NCBI GenBank assembly: GCA_018302605.1
Contig: JAGVZN010000020.1
Coordinates: 1,427 to 58,052, forward strand
DNA: 56,626 nt
Direction: 5' to 3'
Origin: Candidatus Woesearchaeota archaeon
Lineage (GTDB): Archaea > Nanobdellota > Nanobdellia > Woesearchaeales > GW2011-AR9
In this document: positions 43,200-52,588 of the stretch, piece by piece
Layout: each line of letters begins with the position of its first letter
Numbering within the stretch: position 1 is the first letter of the stretch
Notes under the pieces: model-generated
The model's database searches: none
What the model was told of the DNA's origin: nothing
The model's input: the letters and a program-made list of their open reading frames with translations, nothing else
Program-made: the position numbers and the translations under genes

Positions 43200-44066
43200 T
43201 TACGAAAAGAAAACAGGAGTAAGATAAACCTCGATAATACTACCTACCACTAAAAAACCAATACTAATCAAAACCAAATCAATAACATCAACATATATTT
43301 TTTGTTCTTTTAAATTTTGTTTGATAAAAGCGATGGAAATTATTCCTCCAGCAAGGCCGGCAATGAAATAAGCAGTAATTTCAAAAATACCATGAGTCAT
43401 ATAGCGAAACACGCTGAATGCAGCAGCACTAAAATATGTAGCTATGGAATTATATCCCAACAAAGTTATTGCTTTGGAAACTTCTAATTTGATAAGGTTA
43501 CCCATCGCTGAAGCAATTACAGAAGCATTCCAGGTGAGAATAAAGATGGCCCCAGATCCATACAAAAAAGAAAAGATTAAACAAAAGAACAATACTTTAA
43601 AGTTATTCAATAAAATACGTAAAAAAAGGCTTAAAGAGGTGAGATTGCCGGTCACTACCGCACTGCTGGGACTATTTTGAATAGCGTTATTAACATTCAT
43701 AATTGCTTCTTGCTGAAGATTGAATATGGAGTTGACCATCGGTTCGGGGAGGATAATATAAGCTAATACCATTGCGGTGAGAATTCCAAAGAAAAGAAAG
43801 ATAAAAAAGAACAGAACTTTTCCGTGTTCTTTAAGAATTCGTGATTCAGGATACTTAAAATCAAGTTCTTCTTCATTTTTAACTGCGACATAAAAGAGGG
43901 GAAGGGTGGCCATTACAATCAGGAAAACTGAAAGAAGTCCAGCCGCATCCCGAAAGACAATATAAGATAGAATCATGGCTATAATAGAATTAAAGAAACC
44001 TGCGATGAACATCTGCCATGGTTTTCTTTTAAGAGCAAAAGGATTGAACAACAATTCTAAGACCAT
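43200..44066 (-). CDS. SpoIIM/DUF95-family membrane protein
   Basis: A 288-aa protein with about six membrane helices. The conserved family core is visible as LLNNFKVLFFCLIFSFLYGS, GAIFILTWNASVIASAMG and THGIFEITAYFIAGLAGG. Function in archaea is unknown; in Bacillus the relative SpoIIM acts in membrane and cell-wall remodelling. Start ATG 44066 is used rather than the TTG two codons upstream. It faces the replication origin and converges on rpa with a 62-base gap. Confidence 0.85.
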   Translation of the reverse strand: MVLELLFNPFALKRKPWQMFIAGFFNSIIAMILSYIVFRDAAGLLSVFLIVMATLPLFYVAVKNEEELDFKYPESRILKEHGKVLFFFIFLFFGILTAMVLAYIILPEPMVNSIFNLQQEAIMNVNNAIQNSPSSAVVTGNLTSLSLFLRILLNNFKVLFFCLIFSFLYGSGAIFILTWNASVIASAMGNLIKLEVSKAITLLGYNSIATYFSAAAFSVFRYMTHGIFEITAYFIAGLAGGIISIAFIKQNLKEQKIYVDVIDLVLISIGFLVVGSIIEVYLTPVFFS

Positions 44067-44282
44067 ATTCAAAAAAGACGCTGTTGACTATATAAACATT
44101 TCCAACGAAAGAAAATCATCAAAAATATTTTTTGAAAAAAAGAGAAACAAAAGAGAAGAAGTGTTCAAAATCAAAATAATTGTTAAAATAAGAACAAATT
44201 AAAAGATCGAAGATAACAAAAAGATAAAATTGCATTTAACAACAAGAAAAGAAAGAAAAAGCAATTTGTAAAGACAAACCAT

Positions 44283-44305
44283 CCCCCCTCAATTTCGAGT
44301 GGAAA
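44283..44305 (-). promoter_or_regulatory. Origin recognition box (ORB-like), left
   Basis: On the minus strand this reads TTTCCACTCGAAATTGAG followed by GGGGG, closely matching the archaeal ORB layout TTCCAxTxGAAA-n-GGGGG that Orc1/Cdc6 binds. It is inverted relative to the right-hand box. Confidence 0.78.
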
Positions 44306-44356
44306 ATGGTCGAAGAAACAATTTATTATTAAGAGATGTTTAAAAGATAGTGATTA

Positions 44357-44390
44357 TCAAAATAGGCAGGGGATCACTGGTCAATAGATT
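44357..44390. repeat. Dispersed palindromic repeat, family B, remnant
   Basis: TCAAAATAGGCAGGGGATC followed by ACTGGTCAATAGAT, which differs at a few bases from the 13438-13490 copy and loses the right part. Its insertion inside the origin region suggests that the element was once mobile. Confidence 0.6.
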
Positions 44391-44802
44391 GAGAGCATGC
44401 TTGACTACATTTAAGAACGTTTGTTCGAACTCTGATTATTTCGATGAAGCTTTCTTCGCTTCTTGATCACTGGTAAACACACTAATGGAATAATCAGATT
44501 TAAGATTTAGATCCGACAAAACAATTTGTTGGGGAAAAAGTGTTGAATCCAAAAATAGGTGTTCAATGCAATTTCATATCAGATTGAACGGTTAGTCAAA
44601 ATGAGTAAAGAACAACTAATTAAAGAAAATCCTGAAGAGCGACTATCCCCAACCCTAATGGGTGAGGATTTTTGTTCATTTCATTTAATAGATAGGTGAT
44701 TTGCTTGTAAACCACTAATCAAAACACTTAATGAAGCAACGACTTCATTAGTGCCTCAGTGAAATATTCTTTTCATAAAAGAGAGTGATGGAACACTCCA
44801 CG

Positions 44803-44898
44803 TTTTAATAATAATAATAATAATAATAATAACAATAATAATAACAATAACTATTATTAATAATTAAAATATATTTTCTATATTGAAAATATATTCTT
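44803..44898. repeat. AAT microsatellite and AT-rich unwinding tract
   Basis: About fifteen AAT/AAC trinucleotides followed by mixed ATATATT-rich sequence with almost no G or C. In the context of flanking ORB motifs it is the best candidate for the duplex unwinding element. Copy number could vary or be mis-assembled. Confidence 0.7.
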
Positions 44899-45024
44899 CT
44901 GCCACAATCAACTCTATCTTGAGATTGCATTTAACAACAAATAGTTATACTTCTTATTATTCTAACTACTTTAAAGATATATTATTCAATACACTCATCA
45001 AGTCTTAGTAGTCTTTATAACCAT

Positions 45025-45045
45025 CCCCCATAAATATTTCCTCTA
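45025..45045 (-). promoter_or_regulatory. Partial ORB-like motif
   Basis: The minus strand reads TAGAGGAAATATTTATGGGG plus one more G, then ATGG. It shares the GAAAT and GGGGGATGG parts with the left box but lacks TTCCA, so it may be a mini-ORB or weak site. Confidence 0.4.
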
Positions 45046-45081
45046 AACAAATTTCCATTCATTTCCCTCCTAAATCAATAA

Positions 45082-45104
45082 CTTCCACTAGAAATGAAGG
45101 GGTG
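45082..45104 (+). promoter_or_regulatory. Origin recognition box (ORB-like), right, at orc1 start
   Basis: CTTCCACTAGAAATGAAG followed by GGGTG matches the ORB consensus and the left box (TTCCACT-x-GAAAT). It ends three bases before the orc1/cdc6 ATG, so Orc1 binding would also cover its own promoter/start, suggesting autoregulation. Confidence 0.8.
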
Positions 45105-45107
45105 TCT

Positions 45108-46310
45108 ATGATCAAAATTGGTACTTATTTCGAAAACTATTTGGAAAAAGATTCGTTTTTTTTAGATAAATCAGTACTTCTTTCTTCTTATTTTCCGGAA
45201 GAAATACCTTATCGTGAAGAACAGATCCAAGAAATCGCTAATATACTTGCTCCGGCACTGCGTTTGGAAAAAACCTCTAATTTGTTTGTCTACGGAAAAA
45301 CAGGAACAGGGAAAACTCTTTCGCTCCGTTATATCCTTGCCTCACTACGTCAAATTGCTGAAAAAAAGAGAATTCCTATCCAAACGATTTATCTCAACTG
45401 TAAGCTTAAAAGAGTGGCTGATACTGAATATCGTCTTATTGCCCAATTAATTAAATTCTTGGGTCAGGAGATTCCACCCACCGGATTACCTACAGATGAA
45501 GTTTATAACATTTTTTATAAATTAATTGACCAGAAGAAACAAATGTTTTTATTAGTGCTTGATGAAATAGATCAGCTTACAAAAAAGATCGGAGATGAGA
45601 TACTTTATAATTTAACACGAATTAATTCGGAGCTGCGTTATGCCCAAATCTGTCTCATTGGAATATCCAATAATCTGATTTTCGCAGAAGATCTTGATCC
45701 ACGTGTCAAAAGCAGTCTTTCTGAAGAAGAAATCATCTTTCCCCCTTATAATGCACTTCAAATTCAAGATATCCTCAGGAAACGCGCTGCCAAAGCGTTT
45801 CGGGCAGAAGCACTGGAGATCGGATTAATCGAAAAATGTGCTGCTTTTGCTGCGCGTGAGCATGGGGATGCCCGACGGGCAATAGATCTTCTTCGTGTTG
45901 CGGGGGAGATTGCTGAACGAAGCGGCTCTTCTGTGGTTACTGTTGCTCATCTCGATGATGCCGAACGCAGAGTAGAATCTGATAAAATTATTAATGCTGC
46001 TGTTAATCAACCAAAGCAATTTCAACTTGTTCTTTATACTTTATTGCTGTTCACCACCCAAAAAAAACCAATCTTCACCGGTGAGATTTATGAATTATAT
46101 TCCAATTTTTGCAAGAGAAGCAATTATAATATTTTAACCCAACGCCGTGTTTCTGATATTTTGGCGGAGTTAGATATGTTGGGCATTATCAATGCTAATA
46201 TTATCTCTAAAGGAAGATACGGTCGAACCCGTCAAATCACCATCTCTTTGGAAGAAACCATAATCATCAAATTAAAAGAGATTTTGGAAAAATCCCTTCA
46301 TCTCTCTTAA
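45108..46310 (+). CDS. orc1: Orc1/Cdc6 replication initiator
   Basis: A 400-aa AAA+ initiator (start ATG 45108, not the GTG two codons before). Walker A YGKTGTGKTLS lies near residue 62, Walker B MFLLVLDEIDQL near 150, sensor 1 in CLIGISNNL, sensor 2 AREHGDARRAIDLLR near 250, and a C-terminal winged helix that includes TQRRVSDILAELDMLGIINA. It binds ORB elements and loads MCM. The adjacent AT-rich region with ORB-like sites is its likely target. DP1 follows 76 bases downstream. Confidence 0.96.
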   Translation: MIKIGTYFENYLEKDSFFLDKSVLLSSYFPEEIPYREEQIQEIANILAPALRLEKTSNLFVYGKTGTGKTLSLRYILASLRQIAEKKRIPIQTIYLNCKLKRVADTEYRLIAQLIKFLGQEIPPTGLPTDEVYNIFYKLIDQKKQMFLLVLDEIDQLTKKIGDEILYNLTRINSELRYAQICLIGISNNLIFAEDLDPRVKSSLSEEEIIFPPYNALQIQDILRKRAAKAFRAEALEIGLIEKCAAFAAREHGDARRAIDLLRVAGEIAERSGSSVVTVAHLDDAERRVESDKIINAAVNQPKQFQLVLYTLLLFTTQKKPIFTGEIYELYSNFCKRSNYNILTQRRVSDILAELDMLGIINANIISKGRYGRTRQITISLEETIIIKLKEILEKSLHLS

Positions 46311-46386
46311 ATATTGATCTTATTATTCATCAACAAAATCATTTAAAATAATTTAAAATAGATCCAAATACCATAAATAAAATACC

Positions 46387-48144
46387 ATGACTCAAAAGAA
46401 ACCCAAAGAATTCATTGAAGAGATGTTTGAGAAAGGGATACTGATCAACGAAGAGATCCTCTCTAAACGTTCCCATTCGTTAGATGATAATATCATCCAA
46501 AAAATAGAACTAGAAGAAGATCTTTTGGTTCTCAATGAGGATTATGCCCATCTTCTGACTCAATCTTCACTGGTTGATTGGTATGAAATTGACAAATCAC
46601 GCGTAGATGCTGAAAAAGATCGAGATGATGATCTCTATCAAGCTCAACTTAAAGAATTTTCCGTTTCTCAATGTACTATACAATCTTCAGTCTCAAAACA
46701 AAATATTGTCTCTTCATCAACATTAATTGACCAGACACTTTCTGTTCAACCAGACAAAAACATCACTTTTCAATCAGAAAATATTTTTCTTCCTGAATCT
46801 GATGAATTATCTTTTCCAGAAATTGGTTCTGATGATCAGCAAAATACTACTCTTCAGAGCACTACTCTTCAAAATAATTTATATCCAACAACGGTTACTA
46901 TTGTTGTATCTTATCAAAACAATCCTCGAAAATATTATATTGAAGATTTTACTAATTTTTTCCTTTCCCGCTATCGTTTTCTGGAAAGTATTTTACGCAA
47001 CCGTAAAGAATTAAATGGCATATTGCCAATCAAGCGCATTCTCCAAAAGACCGAAAAAGAAAAAGTTTCTTTAATTGGAATCGTAAAAGAGATCGGTGAA
47101 ACCAAAAATGGAAATATTATTATCACTTTAGAAGATCCCAGTGGGGAAATAAAAATTCTCGTTTCAAAAAATAAAAATGAACTTTATTTAACCGCTAAAG
47201 ATCTGGTTGTCGATGAAGTTGTAGGAATGGTTGGTGTTTTTTATGATAAAATTATTTTTGTTGATTCTTTTGTCTGGCCGGATATTCCACAAAGCCACGA
47301 ACTAAAAAAAGGACCAGAAGAAGAATATGTTATTTTTTTATCTGATATCCACGTCGGCTCAAAACTGTTTCTCAAGAAAGAATTTCATAAACTTTTACAA
47401 TGGCTGCAAGGTAAGATGGGAAATGAGGAACAACAACAGATTGCGCAAAAAGTTAAATATATCTTTATCGCCGGCGATCTAGTTGATGGTGTTGGTATTT
47501 ATCCCTCACAGCAAGAAGAATTGGAAATTGATGACATTTCTCTCCAATATGCCGCATTTACAGAACTGATCAAGCAGATCCCATCTGATAAAAAAATAAT
47601 TATCTGTCCAGGAAATCATGATGTTGTTCATCTTGCTGAACCACAGCCTGTATTTTATCAGGAATTTGCTCCCGGCCTCTTTGATTTGCCTCAGGTCACG
47701 TTGGTGACTAACCCGGCGCTGGTCAACATTGGTAAAACTGTTGATTTTGCGGGATTTGATGTTTTGATGTATCATGGGTTTAGTTTTGATTATTATGTGG
47801 CTAACGTTGAATCAATTCGTTCGCAAGGTGGTTATCATCGCTCTGATCTAATCATGAAATTTCTTCTTAAACGCCGTCATCTTGCCCCTTCTTTTAAGTC
47901 TACCCCTTATTATCCTTCCCATGCCGAAGATCCTCTCCTCATCAAAACGATTCCTGACTTCTTTATTACAGGACATATTCATTACTCGAAGCAGGCGAAT
48001 TATCGCGGGGTTACGATGATCAGCGGCAGCTGTTGGCAAGGAAAGACTACATTCCAAGAAAAATTAGGACACCAACCTGAACCGGCACGTGTTCCCATCG
48101 TCAATCTTAAAACACGACAGATCAAAGTATTGAGGTTTGGTTAA
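46387..48144 (+). CDS. polB: DNA polymerase D small subunit (DP1), proofreading exonuclease
   Basis: A 585-aa protein. An N-terminal variable region (1-180, Ser/Gln-rich around 90-170) is followed by an OB fold (about 235-290) and an Mre11-like calcineurin phosphoesterase: FLSDIHVGS, AGDLVDG, CPGNHDVVH, YHGFSFD and TGHIHYS carry the metal-binding Asp, His and Asn. In archaeal PolD this domain removes misincorporated nucleotides. It forms a heterodimer with DP2, encoded 17 bases downstream; both share a promoter region with orc1 upstream. Confidence 0.96.
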   Translation: MTQKKPKEFIEEMFEKGILINEEILSKRSHSLDDNIIQKIELEEDLLVLNEDYAHLLTQSSLVDWYEIDKSRVDAEKDRDDDLYQAQLKEFSVSQCTIQSSVSKQNIVSSSTLIDQTLSVQPDKNITFQSENIFLPESDELSFPEIGSDDQQNTTLQSTTLQNNLYPTTVTIVVSYQNNPRKYYIEDFTNFFLSRYRFLESILRNRKELNGILPIKRILQKTEKEKVSLIGIVKEIGETKNGNIIITLEDPSGEIKILVSKNKNELYLTAKDLVVDEVVGMVGVFYDKIIFVDSFVWPDIPQSHELKKGPEEEYVIFLSDIHVGSKLFLKKEFHKLLQWLQGKMGNEEQQQIAQKVKYIFIAGDLVDGVGIYPSQQEELEIDDISLQYAAFTELIKQIPSDKKIIICPGNHDVVHLAEPQPVFYQEFAPGLFDLPQVTLVTNPALVNIGKTVDFAGFDVLMYHGFSFDYYVANVESIRSQGGYHRSDLIMKFLLKRRHLAPSFKSTPYYPSHAEDPLLIKTIPDFFITGHIHYSKQANYRGVTMISGSCWQGKTTFQEKLGHQPEPARVPIVNLKTRQIKVLRFG

Positions 48145-48161
48145 ATTGAGGTTTGAATAAT

Positions 48162-51100
48162 ATGACAATCATTGCTTCTCCGGCGATGCAGGCGTACTTT
48201 GAACAGATCACTGAAAAAGTGACTGCTGCTTATACCATTGCGCAAAAAGCCCGTTCAAAAGGTTTGGATCCTGAAAAAGATGTTGCTATCCTTTTAGCCA
48301 AAAATATGGCTGAACGGGTTGTTGGTCTGATTTCTGTCGTTGCCCCACAGATTGTCAATACCTCCATCGCTGCCCGCCTTGCGGAATTAGAAAAGAAGTA
48401 TGGTCTCCTCGATTGGCGTGTCGGTTTTATCATCGCTGAAGAAGTGGCCAAAGAAAAATTCTGTACATTTGAGGATAAACTTACCGCAATGGAGGTGGGG
48501 ATTAGGGTGGGATTTGCTTATCTTACTCTGGGAATCGTTTCTGCCCCGTTAGAAGGCTTCATCGGATTAAAGATAAAAAAAAGAAAAGATGGAAAAGAAT
48601 ATTTTGCCCTTCAATATGCCGGACCGATTCGCGGGGCGGGGGGAACTGCCGCTTCTACTTCAGTCATCCTTGCTGATTACGTTCGGGTCAAAATGGGTTA
48701 TGCTTCTTATGATCCCAATGAAACAGAAATCAATCGCTATGCTATCGAAGTAGGTGATTATCATGAACGGGTGACCAACCTGCAATATCGACCTTCGGAT
48801 CAAGAAATTAAATTTATGGTGTCTCATCTTCCCGTCGAAGTGGACGGTGATCCTACGGAAAAATTTGAGGTGTCAAATTATAAAGATCTTCCCCGTATTG
48901 AAACAAATCTCATCCGCGGCGGGGTGGCGTTGGTCCTAGCCGAAGGTCTCTGTCAAAAAGCCCCCAAACTTTGGAAACGTCTTTCTAAATGGGGAAAAGA
49001 TATTGGGCTGGAATGGGGTTGGCTTGTCGATTTTATTAAACTTAAAGAAGAAATTCACGCTGCTCACGAGATGAATGTTAGCAAATCCCCCGAGAAAAAT
49101 TCCTCTGAGAAAGTAGTCAGACCAAACAACACATTTTTGATGGATCTTGTTGCAGGGAGACCTATCCTTACACATCCTTTAGCAGCTGGCGGATTCAGGC
49201 TGCGTTACGGACGGGCGAGAACAACTGGTTTCTCTGCCACCGCACTTCATCCGGCAACAATGATAGTTCTAAATAAATTCATCGCCATTGGCACCCAATT
49301 GAAAGTAGAACGTCCCGGAAAAGCCGCCACTGTCACGGTATGTGATTCTTTAGAAGGACCAATCGTTCGTCTTACCGATGGTTCTGTTTTGAAGTTACAA
49401 ACTGAAGATGAAGCCAAACTAGTCTTTTCTTCCATCGAAAAGATTCTCTTTTTGGGAGATATTCTATTCAATTATGGTGATTTCTCCGAGAATGGGCAAA
49501 AATTGGTGCCCGCTGGCTACTGTCCAGAATGGTGGGCACTGGAATTTGAAAAAGTACTTGGCAAAAACCAAACCAATCAATGGCTGATCTCTGCCTCACA
49601 AAAATTAGGTTTTCCTCAAGAACGGATCATTGAACTTCTCCACTCTCCTTTATTGTCGTATCCTACTTGGGAAGAAGCCATCCATATTTCTAAAACTTAT
49701 TCTTTTCCTGTCCATCCCGAATTTACCTGCTATTGGAAGCTTGCCTCTGCGGAGGATGTTTCTCTCTTTTTCCAGTGGCTCAAAGAAGGCAAAGTGAAAT
49801 GCGATCAAACAGGTATTACCAAAATCATTCTCTCTTTCAGCAAAGAATTATCATATCCCAAGAAAATTCTGGATAACATCGGCCTCCTCCACAAAATTAT
49901 CAATAAAGATAATCTGATCATCGAACAAAAAGAAGCACGCTACTTAGGCCTGGTTTTTGATTTCTCTTCTCAGCAGGGATTAGAACAACGATCACTTCCT
50001 TCTCCGGCTTCTTTTAAGAATGCATTGGAATTCATCAATTCATTCAGCAAAGTTATCCAGCGTGATAAAGCTGGGACATTTATTGGTGCACGCATGGGCC
50101 GGCCGGAGAAAGCGAAGATGCGCCATCTTACCGGTTCACCGCAGGTCATGTTTCCCGTTGGGGAAGAAGGGGATCGCCTGCGTAGTTTTCAATCAGCTCT
50201 CTCCGTCGGAAAAATTGCCAGCTCTTTTTCCCTATTTTATTGTCAAGCTTGTCAAAAAGAGATGATTTATCCCTCCTGTGAGGAATGCGGCAAAGATTGT
50301 GTCGAACGCTACTTTTGCCGTGCATGTGGTGATCTTGAAAAAGATCAATGTCGGCATGGACCGGCTTCTCGTTATAAATACCAACAGCTTGATATTGCTT
50401 ATTACTTTGCTAAAGCAAAAGAACGTCTGGGTGAAAATGTTCTTCCTGATCTGATCAAAGGTATTCGGGGAACATCAAATAAGAACCATGTTGTTGAACA
50501 TTTAGCTAAAGGCATTTTACGGGCAAAACATAATATCTATGTTAACAAAGATGGAACGACACGCTATGATTGCACCGAACTTCCAATTACCCACTTTAAA
50601 CCCAAAGAAATCAAAACTTCCGTTGAAAGATTACGTCAGTTAGGATATATTTTGGATATAGATAACAAAGATCTTTGTTCTGAAGATCAAGTTTTAGAAA
50701 TTAAGCCTCAGGATATCATTCTGCCCGGCTTTGATTCGTTGGATGAATCAGCACCCAAAGTTCTCTCTCGTGTTGCCAAATTCTTGGATGATCTTCTCGT
50801 CCGTTTTTATGGATTAGAATCTTTTTATAATATTAAAGCGGAACAAGACTTGGTCGGCCATCTTGTTGTGGGCATCGCTCCTCATATCTCTGCCGGGCTC
50901 GTCGGCCGTATCATCGGCTTCTCTGAAACACAAGGATTGATCACTCATCCAATGTATCACGCCGGATTACGCCGTGATTGTGACGGCGATGAGGCTGCGG
51001 TCATACTCCTTCTTGATGCTCTTCTTAATTTCTCCCGCAAGTATCTTCCAGAAAAAAGGGGGGCAAAGACGATGGATTCACCTCTGGTGTTAACCGCTTT

Positions 51101-51752
51101 CCTTAATCCTTCCGAAGTGGATGATCAGGTACATGGGATAGATACGGTTTGGCGTTATCCTCTTGAATTTTACGAAGCTGCCTCGGAGATGAAATCTCCT
51201 TGGGAAGTGAAATCCGGGCTGGAACAGAAAAAGATAGAGCAAATCAGCGATCGTCTGGGAACACCACAGCAATATGAAGGCTATGGATTTACCCACCCTA
51301 CCTCTAATTTTAACAGAGGTGTGCAATGTTCTGCCTATAAGATTCTTCCATCGATGGAAGAAAAATTGATGGGCCAGATGGATATCGCCCAAAAGATCCG
51401 GGCGGTAAACATGGACGATGTTGCCAGATTAGTCATTCAAAAACATTTTATCAAAGATCTGAAAGGGAATCTCCGTAAATTTTCCATGCAGCAATTCCGC
51501 TGTGTCAAATGCAATGAAAAATACCGCCGCCCGCCTTTGAGCAGCAAATGTACGGTCTGCGGCGGAAAATTAATTTTTACTATTTCCGAAGGCTCTGTGG
51601 TCAAGTATCTGAAGCCTTCACTGATGCTTGCTGAAAAATACGATTTTTCTCCCTATCTTAAACAGACTTTGCAGATGATCAAAGCTGATATAGAACATGT
51701 TTTTGGCAAAGAGAAAGACAAGCAGGTTGGATTGGGAGAGTTTATGGGGTGA
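48162..51752 (+). CDS. polC: DNA polymerase D large subunit (DP2)
   Basis: A 1196-aa catalytic subunit (ATG 48162; the TTG at 48153 is less likely). Signature segments include QYAGPIRGAGGTAASTSVIL, LIRGGVALVLAEGLCQKAPK, and HAGLRRDCDGDEAAVILLLD (about 929-948), whose DxD Asp residues bind the catalytic metals in the double-psi beta-barrel core. Two zinc modules appear: CQAC...CEEC...CRAC (about 695-725) and CVKC...CTVC (about 1115-1140). No intein interrupts the usual insertion sites; the DCDGDE site is intact. The C-terminus KQVGLGEFMG lacks an obvious extended PIP-box. Confidence 0.97.
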   Translation: MTIIASPAMQAYFEQITEKVTAAYTIAQKARSKGLDPEKDVAILLAKNMAERVVGLISVVAPQIVNTSIAARLAELEKKYGLLDWRVGFIIAEEVAKEKFCTFEDKLTAMEVGIRVGFAYLTLGIVSAPLEGFIGLKIKKRKDGKEYFALQYAGPIRGAGGTAASTSVILADYVRVKMGYASYDPNETEINRYAIEVGDYHERVTNLQYRPSDQEIKFMVSHLPVEVDGDPTEKFEVSNYKDLPRIETNLIRGGVALVLAEGLCQKAPKLWKRLSKWGKDIGLEWGWLVDFIKLKEEIHAAHEMNVSKSPEKNSSEKVVRPNNTFLMDLVAGRPILTHPLAAGGFRLRYGRARTTGFSATALHPATMIVLNKFIAIGTQLKVERPGKAATVTVCDSLEGPIVRLTDGSVLKLQTEDEAKLVFSSIEKILFLGDILFNYGDFSENGQKLVPAGYCPEWWALEFEKVLGKNQTNQWLISASQKLGFPQERIIELLHSPLLSYPTWEEAIHISKTYSFPVHPEFTCYWKLASAEDVSLFFQWLKEGKVKCDQTGITKIILSFSKELSYPKKILDNIGLLHKIINKDNLIIEQKEARYLGLVFDFSSQQGLEQRSLPSPASFKNALEFINSFSKVIQRDKAGTFIGARMGRPEKAKMRHLTGSPQVMFPVGEEGDRLRSFQSALSVGKIASSFSLFYCQACQKEMIYPSCEECGKDCVERYFCRACGDLEKDQCRHGPASRYKYQQLDIAYYFAKAKERLGENVLPDLIKGIRGTSNKNHVVEHLAKGILRAKHNIYVNKDGTTRYDCTELPITHFKPKEIKTSVERLRQLGYILDIDNKDLCSEDQVLEIKPQDIILPGFDSLDESAPKVLSRVAKFLDDLLVRFYGLESFYNIKAEQDLVGHLVVGIAPHISAGLVGRIIGFSETQGLITHPMYHAGLRRDCDGDEAAVILLLDALLNFSRKYLPEKRGAKTMDSPLVLTAFLNPSEVDDQVHGIDTVWRYPLEFYEAASEMKSPWEVKSGLEQKKIEQISDRLGTPQQYEGYGFTHPTSNFNRGVQCSAYKILPSMEEKLMGQMDIAQKIRAVNMDDVARLVIQKHFIKDLKGNLRKFSMQQFRCVKCNEKYRRPPLSSKCTVCGGKLIFTISEGSVVKYLKPSLMLAEKYDFSPYLKQTLQMIKADIEHVFGKEKDKQVGLGEFMG

Positions 51753-51783
51753 GTAAATCCATTGTTGTGATAATTATTCTTTA

Positions 51784-52080
51784 TTATCCCATTGCTACCT
51801 GCGCATGCGGCACATTATGTACATACAAAATTTTCTGTGGATCAACCAAGTCTAATTCCACCCCTAACGCCACTGCCTCTTTTCCGGTAAATACCAAATC
51901 TCGTGCTAGAGCAATCAGTTGCTTTACTTCTTCTTTCGATTTCTCTTTGCCCCGATAAAAAGGGGACCGCAAATCCAGCTGGGTTTTCTTTTCTTCAAAC
52001 AACGTTCCAATGATGTTGCTATCTGTTACAACAAGCAGAAGACCATGCGCCCCTTCTTTTTCTGCCACAACCAGGGCCAT
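51784..52080 (-). CDS. DUF424 family protein
   Basis: A 98-aa protein resembling archaeal DUF424: LLLVVTDSNIIGTLFEE, the LDLRSPFYRG region and the closing YVHNVPHAQVAMG are family-typical. Its role is unknown, but it is regularly encoded beside aIF2-beta as here (one base between the genes), suggesting a translation-related function. It converges on the DP2 gene. Confidence 0.82.
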   Translation of the reverse strand: MALVVAEKEGAHGLLLVVTDSNIIGTLFEEKKTQLDLRSPFYRGKEKSKEEVKQLIALARDLVFTGKEAVALGVELDLVDPQKILYVHNVPHAQVAMG

Positions 52081-52081
52081 G

Positions 52082-52489
52082 CTAAATCGCCTTCACCGGT
52101 TTTTTTGCCCCGCAGGCGCTGCATTTGATATAACGCGCTCCTTTTTCCTCAGTCAGCTTTGTTTCCGGCTTATGGCATTCCGGGCAGAAAACGAATTCGC
52201 TGGCATATTTCTTGATTTTCTTGTTGATTGCTGATGCGGAGATCTTTGTCCCAAAAATAACTCTCTCCCCAAAAAATTTTCCTGGAGTTGCTAATTCCCG
52301 AAGAAGATATTTTAACAGATGTTCTGGATCACGATCGAGATCTTTGGCAATTTTCTTGAGATTACTCAGGACGGTCTTATTTCTCTCTAAGTGTCCCATT
52401 ACTTTGTCTATCGTAAAGCGTTCACTTCCTTGGGTGATTTCGGGCAGTTCCTGCCGCGCTTTTTGCAATAATATTTCGTAGCTTTTCAT
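52082..52489 (-). CDS. eif2b: Translation initiation factor aIF2 subunit beta
   Basis: A 135-aa protein with the N-terminal helix (YEILLQKARQELP), a core alpha/beta domain (GHLERNKTVLSNLKKIAKDL, then LLKYLLRELATPGK) and the zinc ribbon CPECHKPET...CSACGAKKPV. With alpha and gamma subunits it brings initiator Met-tRNA to the ribosome. DUF424 follows in the same unit. Confidence 0.95.
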   Translation of the reverse strand: MKSYEILLQKARQELPEITQGSERFTIDKVMGHLERNKTVLSNLKKIAKDLDRDPEHLLKYLLRELATPGKFFGERVIFGTKISASAINKKIKKYASEFVFCPECHKPETKLTEEKGARYIKCSACGAKKPVKAI

Positions 52490-52588
52490 CTTTCTTTAAG
52501 ATTTGGGCTTGTTTTATAAATGTTTAGGGACAATGGCCAATTTCAACCCTACCAGCTTAGTAGAAAAAGTCGTCCGCCCGACCTGAAG

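Larger units (their letters stand above)
44073..45107. other. Putative chromosomal replication origin (oriC)
   Basis: About 1 kb without a convincing gene, between spoIIM-like and orc1/cdc6. It has inverted ORB-like motifs at 44283-44305 and 45082-45104, a partial one at 45025-45045, an (AAT)n tract at 44803-44862 extended by ATATATT-rich sequence to 44898 (likely unwinding element), and a 17-base direct repeat, ATTGCATTTAACAACAA, at 44229-44245 and 44924-44940. Archaeal origins usually lie directly beside orc1/cdc6. Gene order around it (mcm, rpa, orc1, DP1, DP2) fits. A family B repeat remnant lies inside. Confidence 0.85.

Noticed and set aside
44601-44699. 32-codon ORF (MSKEQLIKENPEERLSPT...) in the origin gap
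   Set aside because: It is protein-like in composition, but there is no promoter at proper spacing and no recognisable family; left out as probably chance.
44803-44862. CRISPR array
   Set aside because: The repeated unit is a trinucleotide tract; no regularly spaced repeats with unique spacers and no cas genes appear anywhere in the window.
48162-51752. Intein in DP2
   Set aside because: The DCDGDE region and other usual insertion sites are continuous, and no Hint or homing endonuclease motifs occur; the same holds for MCM and GyrA.
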